Positions 56,925-64,000 of a DNA stretch of 64,000 nt are shown here, piece after piece. Position 1 is the first letter of the stretch. Every line of letters begins with the position of its first letter. The notes under the pieces were generated by a model. That model saw only the letters and a program-made list of their open reading frames with translations. It searched no databases and had not been told where the DNA came from. Location of the stretch: the NCBI GenBank assembly GCA_003577145.1, contig QEUP01000002.1:140215-204214 (forward strand), written 5' to 3'. The translations under genes were made by a program, and so were the position numbers. The DNA is from Acidobacteriota bacterium (lineage in GTDB: Bacteria > Actinomycetota > Acidimicrobiia > Acidimicrobiales > Microtrichaceae).

Positions 56925-57365
56925 TCAGAGGTGGGCAACCCCTTCGGTTCCGGGGCGAGGTCCGGCGAGGGCACTCCAGAGAAGTGCCAGCGGGACGAGA
57001 ACCACGATCACCAGGCCCAGCACCTCGCTGATGGCATCGGCGGGCGTGAGCTCTCCGACGTGGTGGAGGTGGTAGGCGAGATGGGGTACCCCGTACACCA
57101 GGGCACCTGCCGAGGCAGCGGCGACGGTGGCGCGTCGAGTCCAGATCATGGCCACGATGGCGACTACGGCCAGTGCCAGGTTGAGTCCCCCCACGTCGCG
57201 GACCAGGTGTTCGTTGTATGGCCCGTCCACGATGACCCAGCTTGCGCCAAAGCCGGGGAAGGACCGGTAGAAGGACCAGGGAGCGAACTGGGCCCACGCT
57301 CCCAGCATCAGTGAACTCGCAGCGAGGATGGCGAGCCCGGCTCGTTGCCAGGCCGTAGCGCTCAT
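56925..57365 (-). CDS. Four-helix integral membrane protein
   Basis: The 146-residue product has four hydrophobic segments (AGLAILAASSLMLGAWAQFA, LNLALAVVAIVAMIW, VAAASAGALVYGVPHLAYHL and ISEVLGLVIVVLVPLALLWS). The start overlaps the SDR/epimerase stop by ATGA, so it is the third gene of the Rrf2 operon. The HLAYHLHHVGEL loop has several His that could bind metal or heme; this is speculative. No family assigned with confidence. Confidence 0.65.
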   Translation of the reverse strand: MSATAWQRAGLAILAASSLMLGAWAQFAPWSFYRSFPGFGASWVIVDGPYNEHLVRDVGGLNLALAVVAIVAMIWTRRATVAAASAGALVYGVPHLAYHLHHVGELTPADAISEVLGLVIVVLVPLALLWSALAGPRPGTEGVAHL

Positions 57366-58276
57366 GACTCGAGCTCAGCCAGGATGTCGGCCCAACCCTC
57401 GGCGATGGATCCATGTAGCGGTCGCCACCCGGTGAGCTCCTTGAACCGACGATTGGCAATACGCTGAGAGCGCATCAGGTTGCGAACGCCTGAACCGCCG
57501 AGCGTCAGCCCCCAGCGGGGCAGAAACCGGGGTGGTTTCACCCTCTGCAGCTGTGCCATTTTCTCGGCCACGTCACGCTTCCTCGTCGGGTTGTCCTCGG
57601 CGACGTTGTAGATCCCTGCCGGCACATCGAGACCAGCGACGACCGCGCCGGCGGCGTCATCGGCGTGTACGAAGCTGGCGTAGCCGCTGCTCCGCCCGAT
57701 CAGGGGAGACACACCCCTCTTCACCATGTCGACGAAGGACCGGCTGTGGGAGCTGTCGGGTGAGTAGAACATGGCGAAGCGCAGCACGACTCCCCGGCCA
57801 CCGGCTTCGGTGAAACGCAGGGCCTGACGCTCGGCCTCCTTGTTGCTGAGCATGGCGGTCCCGTAGTCGCGCTCGTCGTCCTCGGTGATCCACGCGTCGC
57901 CACCGTCGGCGTACGGGAAGGTGATCGACTCCTGGAGGTAGAGCTCGGCACCCGCGGCGATCGCACCGTCGACGAGGTTGGCCGACCCCTCGATCCTCAG
58001 ACGATCGTTCGTTTGCCACGCCTCCTTCCGGAAGCCCTTGTTCAACGGCGGGATGTTGGTCGCGAGGTTGCACACCGCCTTGTGTCCAGCGACGGCTTCC
58101 TTCACCGATACCGCGTCGAACAGGTCCACGGTCATCGGCTCGGCACCGATGCCCCTGAGCAGCTCCGCCTTCTCGGGCGTTCGTGCCACACCGCTGACGT
58201 CGTGTCCTGCCGCGACCAATCGCGCCACCGCTCGGCGGCCAAGTACCCCGGTAGCCCCAGCGACGAAGATCTTCAT
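57362..58276 (-). CDS. NAD-dependent epimerase/dehydratase-type extended SDR
   Basis: Start ATG 58276 with AAGGAGG upstream gives 304 residues. The Rossmann motif is VAGATGVLGRRAVARLVAAG and ADDAAGAVVAGLDVPAGIYN lies later. The usual Y-x3-K active pair is not clear: YADGGDAWITEDD replaces it, so it may be a binding or redox-sensing SDR. It follows an Rrf2 regulator gene by 25 bp and precedes a membrane protein. The longer frame to 58378 overlaps rrf2. Confidence 0.75.
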   Translation of the reverse strand: MKIFVAGATGVLGRRAVARLVAAGHDVSGVARTPEKAELLRGIGAEPMTVDLFDAVSVKEAVAGHKAVCNLATNIPPLNKGFRKEAWQTNDRLRIEGSANLVDGAIAAGAELYLQESITFPYADGGDAWITEDDERDYGTAMLSNKEAERQALRFTEAGGRGVVLRFAMFYSPDSSHSRSFVDMVKRGVSPLIGRSSGYASFVHADDAAGAVVAGLDVPAGIYNVAEDNPTRKRDVAEKMAQLQRVKPPRFLPRWGLTLGGSGVRNLMRSQRIANRRFKELTGWRPLHGSIAEGWADILAELES

Positions 58277-58301
58277 GCTTGCCTCCTTGGCGAGTCGGGG
58301 G

Positions 58302-58793
58302 TCATCTGAGAGCGTTCCTGATCCAGACGAGGCTGGCGGTCGCCTGTCGCGGGTCGACGGCGCCGGCGAGTCCGGCAACGATGTCGCCGACGCTCACCGC
58401 CTCGAGCTCGCGCCGCCAGGCGTCTTCGGCACGCCACATCGCCTGGGCGATCGTGCACGGAGTCCGGTAGGCACTCGGGTCAGCGACACCGGCGGGACCT
58501 TGCCGACGTATCTCGTCGCAGCGGAATGAGCGATCTGAACCGTCCACCGCAGCCACGATCTCGTAGAGGGTGATGTCCGGCGCCGGTCGGGCCAAGCGGT
58601 AGCCGCCGCGCGGACCAGGCACCGCCTCGAGTATCTCGGCACCGGAGAGCGCCTGGAGGTGCTTCGCCAGGTACGGACCGGCCACGCCGTGCAGTTCGGC
58701 CAACTTGGCCGCGGGGAGCGTGCTCTGCGGCGGAAGCGTGGCGAGGACGGTGCAGCAATGGATCGCCCATTCGACGCCCTCGCTCATGCGCAT
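58302..58793 (-). CDS. Rrf2-family transcriptional regulator
   Basis: The 163-residue protein has an Rrf2 winged helix: MRMSEGVEWAIHCCTVLATL, LAELHGVAGPYLAKHLQALS and GPRGGYRLARPAPDITLYEI. Cys residues in FRCDEI and TPCTIAQAMW could bind an Fe-S cluster, but only two are in the usual region rather than three. A 27-bp inverted repeat overlaps the start, fitting autoregulation. The downstream epimerase and membrane protein are likely its target operon. Confidence 0.85.
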   Translation of the reverse strand: MRMSEGVEWAIHCCTVLATLPPQSTLPAAKLAELHGVAGPYLAKHLQALSGAEILEAVPGPRGGYRLARPAPDITLYEIVAAVDGSDRSFRCDEIRRQGPAGVADPSAYRTPCTIAQAMWRAEDAWRRELEAVSVGDIVAGLAGAVDPRQATASLVWIRNALR

Positions 58794-58819
58794 ATCTCAG
58801 ATATTACATATCCGAGATA
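58793..58819. promoter_or_regulatory. Inverted-repeat operator at the Rrf2 start
   Basis: TATCTCAGATAT (58793-58804) and ATATCCGAGATA (58808-58819) are near-perfect inverted arms (11 of 12) around TAC. The dyad covers the start codon of the rrf2 gene, as expected for autorepression. A lone GATATCTGC-like half lies at about 58831. Confidence 0.65.
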
Positions 58820-58896
58820 ACCCGGACAAGCGATATCTGCAATAGTTCTGCGCGCTTGCCGCAGGCCCCGGCGGGAGCCCCGGGCTCAGGACGCGG

Positions 58897-60099
58897 TCAC
58901 AGCCTCTCGATGATCATGGCCATCCCCTGGCCACCCCCGACGCACATCGTCTCCAGGCCGACCGTCTTGTCGGCGGTCTGCAGTCCGTTGATGAGCGTGG
59001 TCAAGATGCGGGCGCCGGTCATGCCGAAGGGGTGGCCCACCGCGATGGCGCCGCCGTTGACGTTGAGCTTGTCCCAATCGATGCCGAGCCGGCGGGCGCT
59101 GGGTATCACCTGCGCGGCGAAGGCTTCGTTGATCTCGACCAGATCGACATCGCCGATCGTCATGCCGGCTCTCGCCAGAGCCTGCCGGCTTGCCTCGACC
59201 GGGCCCATGCCCATGATCTCGGGGTTGAGCCCGGTGACGCCGCTCGACACGATGCGGGCGAGCGGTTCTATGCCCAGCTCGGCCGCTTTGGTGTCGCTCA
59301 TCACGATGACCGCGGCTGCGCCGTCGTTGAGCGGACAGGCGTTGCCGGCCGTGACGGTGCCATCCGGGCGGAAAGCGGGTTTGAGCTCGGCGAGCTTCTC
59401 GATGGTCGTGCCGGGGCGGGGGCCGTCGTCCTTGTCGACGACGGTGCCCTCAGGCGTCGTCAGGGGAGTGATCTCGCGCGCGAAGAAGCCGTTCTCCTGT
59501 GATTGCACGGCGCGGTTCTGGGAGAGGCAGGCGAACTCGTCCATCTCTTGGCGGGTGACCTTCTCGTACTCGGCGACGTTCTCGGCGGTCTGGCCCATGG
59601 CGATGTAGATGTCGGGCAGGCCCTCGGGTGGTGTCCAGTCCGGTTCGGAGCCGGCGGTCCGCTCGTCGGTCCGGGCCCGGGCCTCGTCGAACAGCGTGTT
59701 GGTCGGACCGCTGTCGGCCATGCCGTGGATGTAGCGGCTCACGGTCTCGACACCGGCGGAGATGAAGATGTCGCCCTCACCCGCCTTGATCGCATGGGCG
59801 GCCATCCGGGTCGTCTGCAGGGACGACGAGCAATACCGGTTGACGGTGGTACCCGGCACCCGGGGCATGTCGGCGAGGAGGGCCACGACACGGCCGAGGT
59901 TGAACCCGGACTCACCGGCTGGTTGCCCGCACCCCAGGATGAGGTCCTCGACGTCGTTCCTGTCGAGGGCGGGCACCTTGTCGAGCGCCGCGTTGACGAT
60001 CGCGGCGGTCATGTCGTCGGGCCGCACGTCGATCAGAGAGCCCTTCTGGGCACGACCGATCGGGCTGCGGGCAGTGGAGACGATCACAGCTTCGGGCAT
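58897..60099 (-). CDS. Acetyl-CoA acetyltransferase (thiolase)
   Basis: ATG 60099 follows GGGGGAG with six-base spacing. The 400-residue thiolase has VNRYCSSSLQTTRMAAHAIK (nucleophilic Cys), NGGAIAVGHPFGMTGARIL and LETMCVGGGQGMAMIIERL. It differs from FadA6 by its central segment (PTNTLFDEARART). It could serve general beta-oxidation or the side chain of steroids. It has its own upstream palindrome, 16 bp from the start. Confidence 0.85.
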   Translation of the reverse strand: MPEAVIVSTARSPIGRAQKGSLIDVRPDDMTAAIVNAALDKVPALDRNDVEDLILGCGQPAGESGFNLGRVVALLADMPRVPGTTVNRYCSSSLQTTRMAAHAIKAGEGDIFISAGVETVSRYIHGMADSGPTNTLFDEARARTDERTAGSEPDWTPPEGLPDIYIAMGQTAENVAEYEKVTRQEMDEFACLSQNRAVQSQENGFFAREITPLTTPEGTVVDKDDGPRPGTTIEKLAELKPAFRPDGTVTAGNACPLNDGAAAVIVMSDTKAAELGIEPLARIVSSGVTGLNPEIMGMGPVEASRQALARAGMTIGDVDLVEINEAFAAQVIPSARRLGIDWDKLNVNGGAIAVGHPFGMTGARILTTLINGLQTADKTVGLETMCVGGGQGMAMIIERL

Positions 60100-60115
60100 C
60101 AGCGGCTCCCCCTTC

Positions 60116-60131
60116 GTTACTGCTGGGTAAC
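60116..60131. promoter_or_regulatory. Inverted repeat upstream of the thiolase
   Basis: GTTACTGCTGGGTAAC has perfect 5-bp arms (GTTAC/GTAAC) with six bases between. It lies 16 bp from the thiolase start and looks like a TetR- or FadR-type operator, distinct from the CTGACG...CGTCAG sites. Confidence 0.4.
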
Positions 60132-60209
60132 TTCTGTTTACATCAACTGACCCCACCCCACCACTTCGGGTCCCGACCCGCTTCTGTGGCCCCGCCCTGG
60201 CGATGTTGA

Positions 60210-60665
60210 TCAGGGGAAGTAGCGGCTCACGGTATCGGCGACGCAGGCCGGCTTCTGCGACCCCTCGACTTCGACCGTCACCCGGATAACCGCCTGCACC
60301 CCCTCACCGGCGTCCTCGGCCGACACGACCTCGGCGCCGCCGCGGATGCGGGACCCAACCGGGACCGGTGCCGGGAAGCGGACCCTGTTGACTCCCACGT
60401 TGACCCCCATGGAGGTGCCCCTCACCTCGAGGATCTGGGGCAGGAAGTAGTTGACGAGCGACAGGGTCAGGTAGCCATGGGCGATCGTCGTGCCGAACGG
60501 CCCGCCCCTGGCTCGATCCGGATCGGTGTGGATCCATTGATGATCGCCGGTGGCTTCTGCAAACAGGTCGATCCGTTCTTGGTCCAGCACCAGCCAGTCG
60601 CTGTGACCGAGGTGGCCCCCTACCGCTTCCTTCAGGGCTTCGGGGTTGGCGAGCACGGTTGTCAT
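60210..60665 (-). CDS. MaoC-family (R)-specific enoyl-CoA hydratase
   Basis: Start ATG 60665 with AGGAGG nine bases upstream gives 151 residues. It has DRIDLFAEATGDHQWIHTD-type residues near the N-terminus and the hydratase-2 motif DPDRARGGPFGTTIAHGYL (Asp and His), then NVGVNRVRFPAPVPVGSRI. It hydrates trans-2-enoyl-CoA. It lies between ipdF and the thiolase, so it may serve the HIP side-chain beta-oxidation step. Confidence 0.85.
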   Translation of the reverse strand: MTTVLANPEALKEAVGGHLGHSDWLVLDQERIDLFAEATGDHQWIHTDPDRARGGPFGTTIAHGYLTLSLVNYFLPQILEVRGTSMGVNVGVNRVRFPAPVPVGSRIRGGAEVVSAEDAGEGVQAVIRVTVEVEGSQKPACVADTVSRYFP

Positions 60666-60773
60666 CCGGTTTGTCCTCCTCATGCACTCCGGCGGTTGTG
60701 AACCGGGCAAGGCGTACTGGGATCGATAGGTCGCGCCAGGCGCGTCTTGCAGTCCCAGATCTGAGCCTCTCGA

Positions 60774-61556
60774 TCAGGGGTGCTGGCTGCTCACGTCGAT
60801 GACCTCGCCCGTCATGTAAGACGAGTAGTCGCTGGCGAGGAAGACCATGACGTTGGCAACCTCCCAGGGCTCGGCAGCCCGCCCCTGCGCTGCGGACTGC
60901 TCCAACTCCGCGAGGAGCCCCTCCGGTGTGACCTTCGCCAGGAACGGGTGCATGGCCAGGCTCGGCGATACGGCGTTGACCCGCACGTTGTACTCGACAG
61001 CCTCCATGGCGGTGGCACGGGTCAAGGCCATCACACCGGCCTTGGCCGCCGCGTAGTGGGCCTGACGCTGCTGAGCGCGCCAACCGAGGACGGATGCGTT
61101 GTTGACTATGACGCCGCTGCGACGTTCGTACATGTGACGCAACGCCGCACGGGTGCAGCGGAAGGTGCCAGTCAGGGTGACTCCGATGACGGTGTCCCAT
61201 TGCTCGTCGGTCATGTCGACCACCGCCGCGTTCCCGCCCAATCCGGCGTTGTTGATGAGGACGTCTATCCGCCCCATCTCTGCGACCGCGGTGTCGACGA
61301 GGGTCTGCACCTGAGCCTCGTCGGTCACGTCGCACACGACAGTGGGAGGGCGCGAACCGGTTATGCCTGCCAGCGCTTCGGCGGCCTCTTCGAGGCGGCG
61401 TTGGTGCATGTCGCTCAGCACCACCGCGCCCCCTTCTTCGGCGCAGCGGCGGGCAGCCGCGAACCCGATACCGGTGCCGGCGGCGGCGGTGACGACGACG
61501 CTCTTGCCGGCGAGGATCTGCTTGGCCTCGGGATAGGGGGGAACGTCCAATGTCAT
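60774..61556 (-). CDS. ipdF: IpdF-like SDR dehydrogenase
   Basis: The 260-residue SDR begins MTLDVPPYPEAKQILAGKSV and has VTAAAGTGIGFAAARRCAEE in place of the usual TGxxxGIG. It also has NNASVLGWRAQQRQAHYAAA (catalytic Tyr in YAAAK), and ends YSSYMTGEVIDVSSQHP. The TAAAGTGIG and NNASVLGWRAQ stretches match M. tuberculosis IpdF (Rv3559c), which oxidises the 5-hydroxy group of HIP-CoA intermediates. It starts 31 bp after fadE30, the same neighbour as in M. tuberculosis. Confidence 0.88.
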   Translation of the reverse strand: MTLDVPPYPEAKQILAGKSVVVTAAAGTGIGFAAARRCAEEGGAVVLSDMHQRRLEEAAEALAGITGSRPPTVVCDVTDEAQVQTLVDTAVAEMGRIDVLINNAGLGGNAAVVDMTDEQWDTVIGVTLTGTFRCTRAALRHMYERRSGVIVNNASVLGWRAQQRQAHYAAAKAGVMALTRATAMEAVEYNVRVNAVSPSLAMHPFLAKVTPEGLLAELEQSAAQGRAAEPWEVANVMVFLASDYSSYMTGEVIDVSSQHP

Positions 61557-61587
61557 CGATCGCCCTGCCTCTTCTGGCTCTGATCAT

Positions 61588-62766
61588 TCACGGTGAGGGC
61601 TCTCGGGGGAGCCCGAGCGCCCGCTCGCCGACTATGTTGCGCTGGATCTGGTCTGAACCGCCATAGATGGTGTCGGCTCTGGTGTAGAGGAACAGCCGTG
61701 GGGTGAGATCGAGCTCGTAGTCCGGACCGGTGATCCCGGCGTGAGCGCCCGCGACGTCCACCGCGAGTTCCCCCATGGCTTGGTGCAGGTCGGCCCAGAA
61801 GAGCTTGCCGATCATCGCGGCGCGTCCCAGTTCCACGTTCTCGTCGACGCTCAGGGTGCGCAGCGCGTTCCAGCGCATGATGTGGAGCCTCGTCCACAGA
61901 TCGGCCAGCCGCTGGCGAACAAGCGGGTGTAGGGCCGCCCCGTTCGCCCGGGCCAGCTCGGTGATCTCGTTCAGCTCGTGCTCGAAGGCCATCTGCTGAC
62001 CCAGAGTCAGCGTTCCGCGTTCGAAGGCGAGAGTGCCCATGGCGACCTTCCAGCCGGAGTTCATCTCGCCCACCACGTTGGTGATCGGGGTCCGCACGTC
62101 GTTGAAGAAGAGCTCGTTGAACTCCGCCGTGCCGATGATCTGCCGGATCGGCCGCACCTCGATGCCCTCGGCATCCATTGGCACCAGCACGTAGGAGATC
62201 CCTTTGTGCTTGGGGGCGTCGCGGTCGGTTCGGCACAGGACGAAGCACCAGTCGGCCCATTGCGCCAGCGAGGTCCACACCTTCTGTCCGTTGATCACCA
62301 GGTGGTCCCCGTCGATGTCGCCGCGGGTGGCGATGTTGGCGAGATCGGAGCCGGCGTTGGGTTCGCTGTAGCCCTGGCACCAGTACTCGGTGCCACTGAC
62401 GATTCCGGGCAGGTAGCGCTGCTGTTGCTCGCGGCTGCCGAAGTGGATGATCGTCGGTCCCAGGAGGCCCTCGCCGATGAGGCCCGCTCGTCCCGGCCCG
62501 CCGGCACGTGCGTACTCCTCGTGGAAGATCACCTCCTGCCACAAGGGCAGGCCGCGCCCCCCGTGCTCCTCCGGCCAGCCGACACAGGTCCAGCCGGCGG
62601 CGGCCAGGTGCTGTTCCCAGGCGATGCGTTCGGCGACGAACATGTGCTCGTCGCCCGGTCCCCCGCGGAAGCGGATGCTGGAGAAGTCGCCCCTCAGGTT
62701 CTCGGCCAACCAGGTGCGGATCTCATCCCGGAATCCCTCGTCGTCGGCGGTGAAGCTCAGGTCCAT
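61588..62766 (-). CDS. fadE30: FadE30-like acyl-CoA dehydrogenase
   Basis: Start ATG 62766 (MDLSFTADDEGFRDEIRTWL) gives 392 residues. LAAAGWTCVGWPEEHGGRGL, WCQGYSEPNAGSDLANIATR, GQKVWTSLAQWADWCFVLCR and RADTIYGGSDQIQRNIVGER match M. tuberculosis FadE30. FadE30 performs the first side-chain dehydrogenation of HIP-CoA. The Glu of YEGT-type ACADs is Gly here, as also in FadE30 by recollection, so the catalytic base lies elsewhere. A CTGACG palindrome lies 93 bp upstream. The open frame to 62925 has no homology and crosses it. Confidence 0.87.
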   Translation of the reverse strand: MDLSFTADDEGFRDEIRTWLAENLRGDFSSIRFRGGPGDEHMFVAERIAWEQHLAAAGWTCVGWPEEHGGRGLPLWQEVIFHEEYARAGGPGRAGLIGEGLLGPTIIHFGSREQQQRYLPGIVSGTEYWCQGYSEPNAGSDLANIATRGDIDGDHLVINGQKVWTSLAQWADWCFVLCRTDRDAPKHKGISYVLVPMDAEGIEVRPIRQIIGTAEFNELFFNDVRTPITNVVGEMNSGWKVAMGTLAFERGTLTLGQQMAFEHELNEITELARANGAALHPLVRQRLADLWTRLHIMRWNALRTLSVDENVELGRAAMIGKLFWADLHQAMGELAVDVAGAHAGITGPDYELDLTPRLFLYTRADTIYGGSDQIQRNIVGERALGLPREPSP

Positions 62767-62858
62767 CTCGATGCCAGGGGAGTGATCCGTAGGGTCGGGC
62801 CGGGTCGGGGTGGCCCAGGGCGGCTCCTCCCGGTCCCGGAGATGAGCCGCCACGCTAC

Positions 62859-62873
62859 CTGACGCATCGTCAG
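62859..62873. promoter_or_regulatory. Palindromic operator candidate, copy 3
   Basis: CTGACGCATCGTCAG has 6-bp perfect arms around three bases, 93 bp upstream of the fadE30 start. It is of the same form as the sites at 19911 and 23288. Confidence 0.6.
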
Positions 62874-62911
62874 ATCTACCAATGCCGGGATCAGGGCGGA
62901 GGAACCGAACC

Positions 62912-62955
62912 CAAAAGGGGGCCACCGCTTGGGGGGAAAGCGGTGGCCCCTTTGG
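62912..62955 (-). terminator. Strong intrinsic terminator hairpin
   Basis: AAAGGGGGCCACCGCTT (62914-62930) and AAGCGGTGGCCCCTTT (62938-62953) pair over about 16 bp around a GGGGGGA loop. On the minus strand it follows the 63018 gene, so it should end that transcript; pairing is symmetric and it may act in both directions. Confidence 0.75.
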
Positions 62956-62965
62956 GTGGTGGTGA

Positions 62966-62985
62966 GGGAGGGAGGGAGGGTTGGG
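62966..62985 (+). other. G-quadruplex motif
   Basis: Five GGG runs (62966, 62970, 62974, 62978 and 62983) are separated by loops of one, one, one and two bases, which fits a very stable G4. It lies between the terminator and the 3' end of the 63018 gene. Confidence 0.65.
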
Positions 62986-63017
62986 AGGAAGAGGTTGGCG
63001 GTTGATCTCGTGGTGGT

Positions 63018-63281
63018 TCAGGCGGCGGGCCGGAGCTGCACCGGCGCGGCCAGCGGCAGTCCGCAGCTGTCGCCGAAGCGAGCCTGGAGGGCGAATGCCT
63101 GCAGCTCGAGCTCGCAGGCCCGGCGCTCGAAGGCGGTGCGCACGATCGGGCTCATCATCTCGGCCTGGCGCCGCAGCCGGCCGGCCTTGTGGCGAAGCCC
63201 GGCCAGCTTGCGCTCGAGGCGCAGACGACGGCTGGTCCTCGTGTCGATCTTGTCCATTGTGGTGGTGATTGTCCGTGTCAT
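63018..63281 (-). CDS. Small basic protein of unknown function
   Basis: The 87-residue protein begins at ATG 63281 with AGGAGGGGAG seven bases upstream, a strong ribosome binding site. The middle is basic and helical (RRLRLERKLAGLRHKAGRL) and it ends in a Pro/Ala-rich tail. It is possibly a coiled coil or nucleic-acid binder. A strong terminator follows, which supports that it is transcribed. No family recognised. Confidence 0.55.
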   Translation of the reverse strand: MTRTITTTMDKIDTRTSRRLRLERKLAGLRHKAGRLRRQAEMMSPIVRTAFERRACELELQAFALQARFGDSCGLPLAAPVQLRPAA

Positions 63282-63397
63282 CGTCTCCCCTCCTCAGGCG
63301 TTGTGATGAGCTGTGGTGGATCTTGGTATCTGCCCTTTCTGATGCTTGGCGGAGGTCGGAGGTTCCGGGGAATCTGGAACGATGCCGCCGGCACCGC

Positions 63398-63871
63398 TCA
63401 GGCGGTGAGCGGGTGGAGGGTGGCCCAGCGTGTGCGGCCGTGGCGGGGGTGGCGCCGCCGGCCCTTGGTGGTGACTCCGCCGACCTCGACGAGTACCCGC
63501 CGGAGCTCGGCGAGGGGGGCCGAGCGCGGGGCGAAGCCCCCGGTGGCCCGGAGGTAGTCGAAGTAGCTCCACATCGTCTCTCCCATGGTGTCGGGTAGCT
63601 CGACCCGCTGTTGACGGCACCACTCCACAGCGGATGACCACAGGAAGGTGAGGACGCGGTGGTTGGTCCAGCGCCGCGGGGGATGGCCGTTGATGCCCGC
63701 CTCGAAGCTTGCCACTGCTAGGACCACGTTCAACGCGTCGACGTTGGCGGGACGGCCGTTGGCCAGCGCCCAGCGCAGGGCGGCAAGGCGTTCGGCCCGC
63801 AGCTCCGGGGGCAACGAGACCACCTCTCTGGCGGGCCGGTTGTCGGGTGGGGAAGGGGAGTTGTCGACCAT
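63398..63871 (-). CDS. Hypothetical protein, 157 aa
   Basis: ATG 63871 starts a product with LRAERLAALRWALANGRPAN, LWSSAVEWCRQQRVELPDTM and WSYFDYLRATGGFAPRSAPL, mostly helical with a basic tail (TKGRRRHPRHGRTRWATLHP). It is not recognised. It is the upstream neighbour of the 63018 gene on the same strand, with 116 bp between. A repeat begins 31 bp upstream of its start. Confidence 0.55.
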   Translation of the reverse strand: MVDNSPSPPDNRPAREVVSLPPELRAERLAALRWALANGRPANVDALNVVLAVASFEAGINGHPPRRWTNHRVLTFLWSSAVEWCRQQRVELPDTMGETMWSYFDYLRATGGFAPRSAPLAELRRVLVEVGGVTTKGRRRHPRHGRTRWATLHPLTA

Positions 63872-63901
63872 GCCCCGATTATGACGAGGGGGGGTGACAG
63901 C

Positions 63902-64000
63902 TGTGAGGGAGCCTGCGGCGCAGCAGCGGGTACCCCAGAACCGGATGGCGCAGCCCGCGCTACCTGCGGTAGCGCCATGTGAGGGAGCCTGCGGCGCAGC
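63902..64000. repeat. Direct repeat with a small hairpin, running off the right edge
   Basis: A 23-bp sequence beginning TGTGAGGGAGCCTGCG occurs at 63902-63924 and again at 63978-64000 (76-bp period). Between them lies a perfect hairpin GCGCTACC-TGC-GGTAGCGC (63957-63975). The second copy is cut by the window end, so whether this is a longer array cannot be told. Confidence 0.7.

Noticed and set aside
1..64000. CRISPR array, tRNA or rRNA genes
   Set aside because: No regularly spaced short repeats with unique spacers, and no rRNA- or tRNA-like conserved segments, were seen on either strand.
1..64000. KstR2-type boxes (AGCAAG...CTTGCT)
   Set aside because: None were found upstream of the ipd and fad genes by eye, so KstR2 control is not claimed.

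Overview
The window is about 64 kb of GC-rich DNA with densely packed genes, many joined by 4-base ATGA/GTGA overlaps, and frequent GTG/TTG starts. It carries F420-type luciferase-like oxidoreductase, TetR and acyl-CoA dehydrogenase genes and two start codons that look leaderless. Together with close matches to the Mycobacterium tuberculosis steroid ring C/D genes, this points to an actinobacterium. An Acidimicrobiia-like lineage is my best guess by inference; no rRNA or tRNA is present to settle it.

Layout. (1) 1-4334, minus strand: a surface-glycan block with a partial glycan enzyme, a GT4 glycosyltransferase, a 793-residue protein made of two GT-B glycosyltransferases, and a 74-residue protein. 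(2) 4450-13526, plus strand: a leaderless TetR regulator, then a 2608-residue secreted RHS/YD-repeat protein (WapA-like) with PA14-like and LamG-like modules, an AT-richer C-terminal toxin-like tip, and a TTG-started membrane protein placed like an immunity gene. (3) 13539-15925: an insertion-sequence graveyard with one frameshifted ISL3 element and fragments of two other elements. (4) 16110-22318, minus except FmdB: a GT2 glycosyltransferase, an operon of DUF35, Ltp-type thiolase and SCO6745-family protein, a VapC toxin with a beheaded antitoxin, and a FetAB-like ABC exporter. (5) 22366-32729: an SDR gene divergent from echA20-ipdA-ipdB-ipdC-fadE31-fadE32/33-fadA6 and an MMPL transporter. (6) 32589-57365: mixed metabolism and housekeeping (AidB, YceI, amino-acid permease, CysS, LeuS, PutA, two crotonases, a FadD3-like ligase, bioAFD, a cupredoxin lipoprotein with an IdeR-like box). 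(7) 57362-62766: an Rrf2 operon, a thiolase, a MaoC hydratase, ipdF and fadE30. (8) 62900-64000: a strong terminator, a G-quadruplex motif, two unknown genes, and a direct repeat running off the end.

How the genes work together. FadD3-like, FadE30, IpdF, EchA20, IpdA, IpdB, IpdC, FadE31, FadE32/33 and FadA6 form most of the known route that activates and dismantles HIP, the bicyclic remnant of steroid rings C and D. In this window they lie in at least three places, separated by unrelated genes. A 15-bp palindrome of form CTGACGnnnCGTCAG occurs once upstream of fadE30, once upstream of echA20, and once upstream of the DUF35-Ltp operon. I propose it as the shared operator of a scattered regulon; it does not resemble the KstR or KstR2 sites I know.

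The second notable system is the RHS toxin-like protein with its candidate immunity partner. No CRISPR array, tRNA or rRNA gene was seen.
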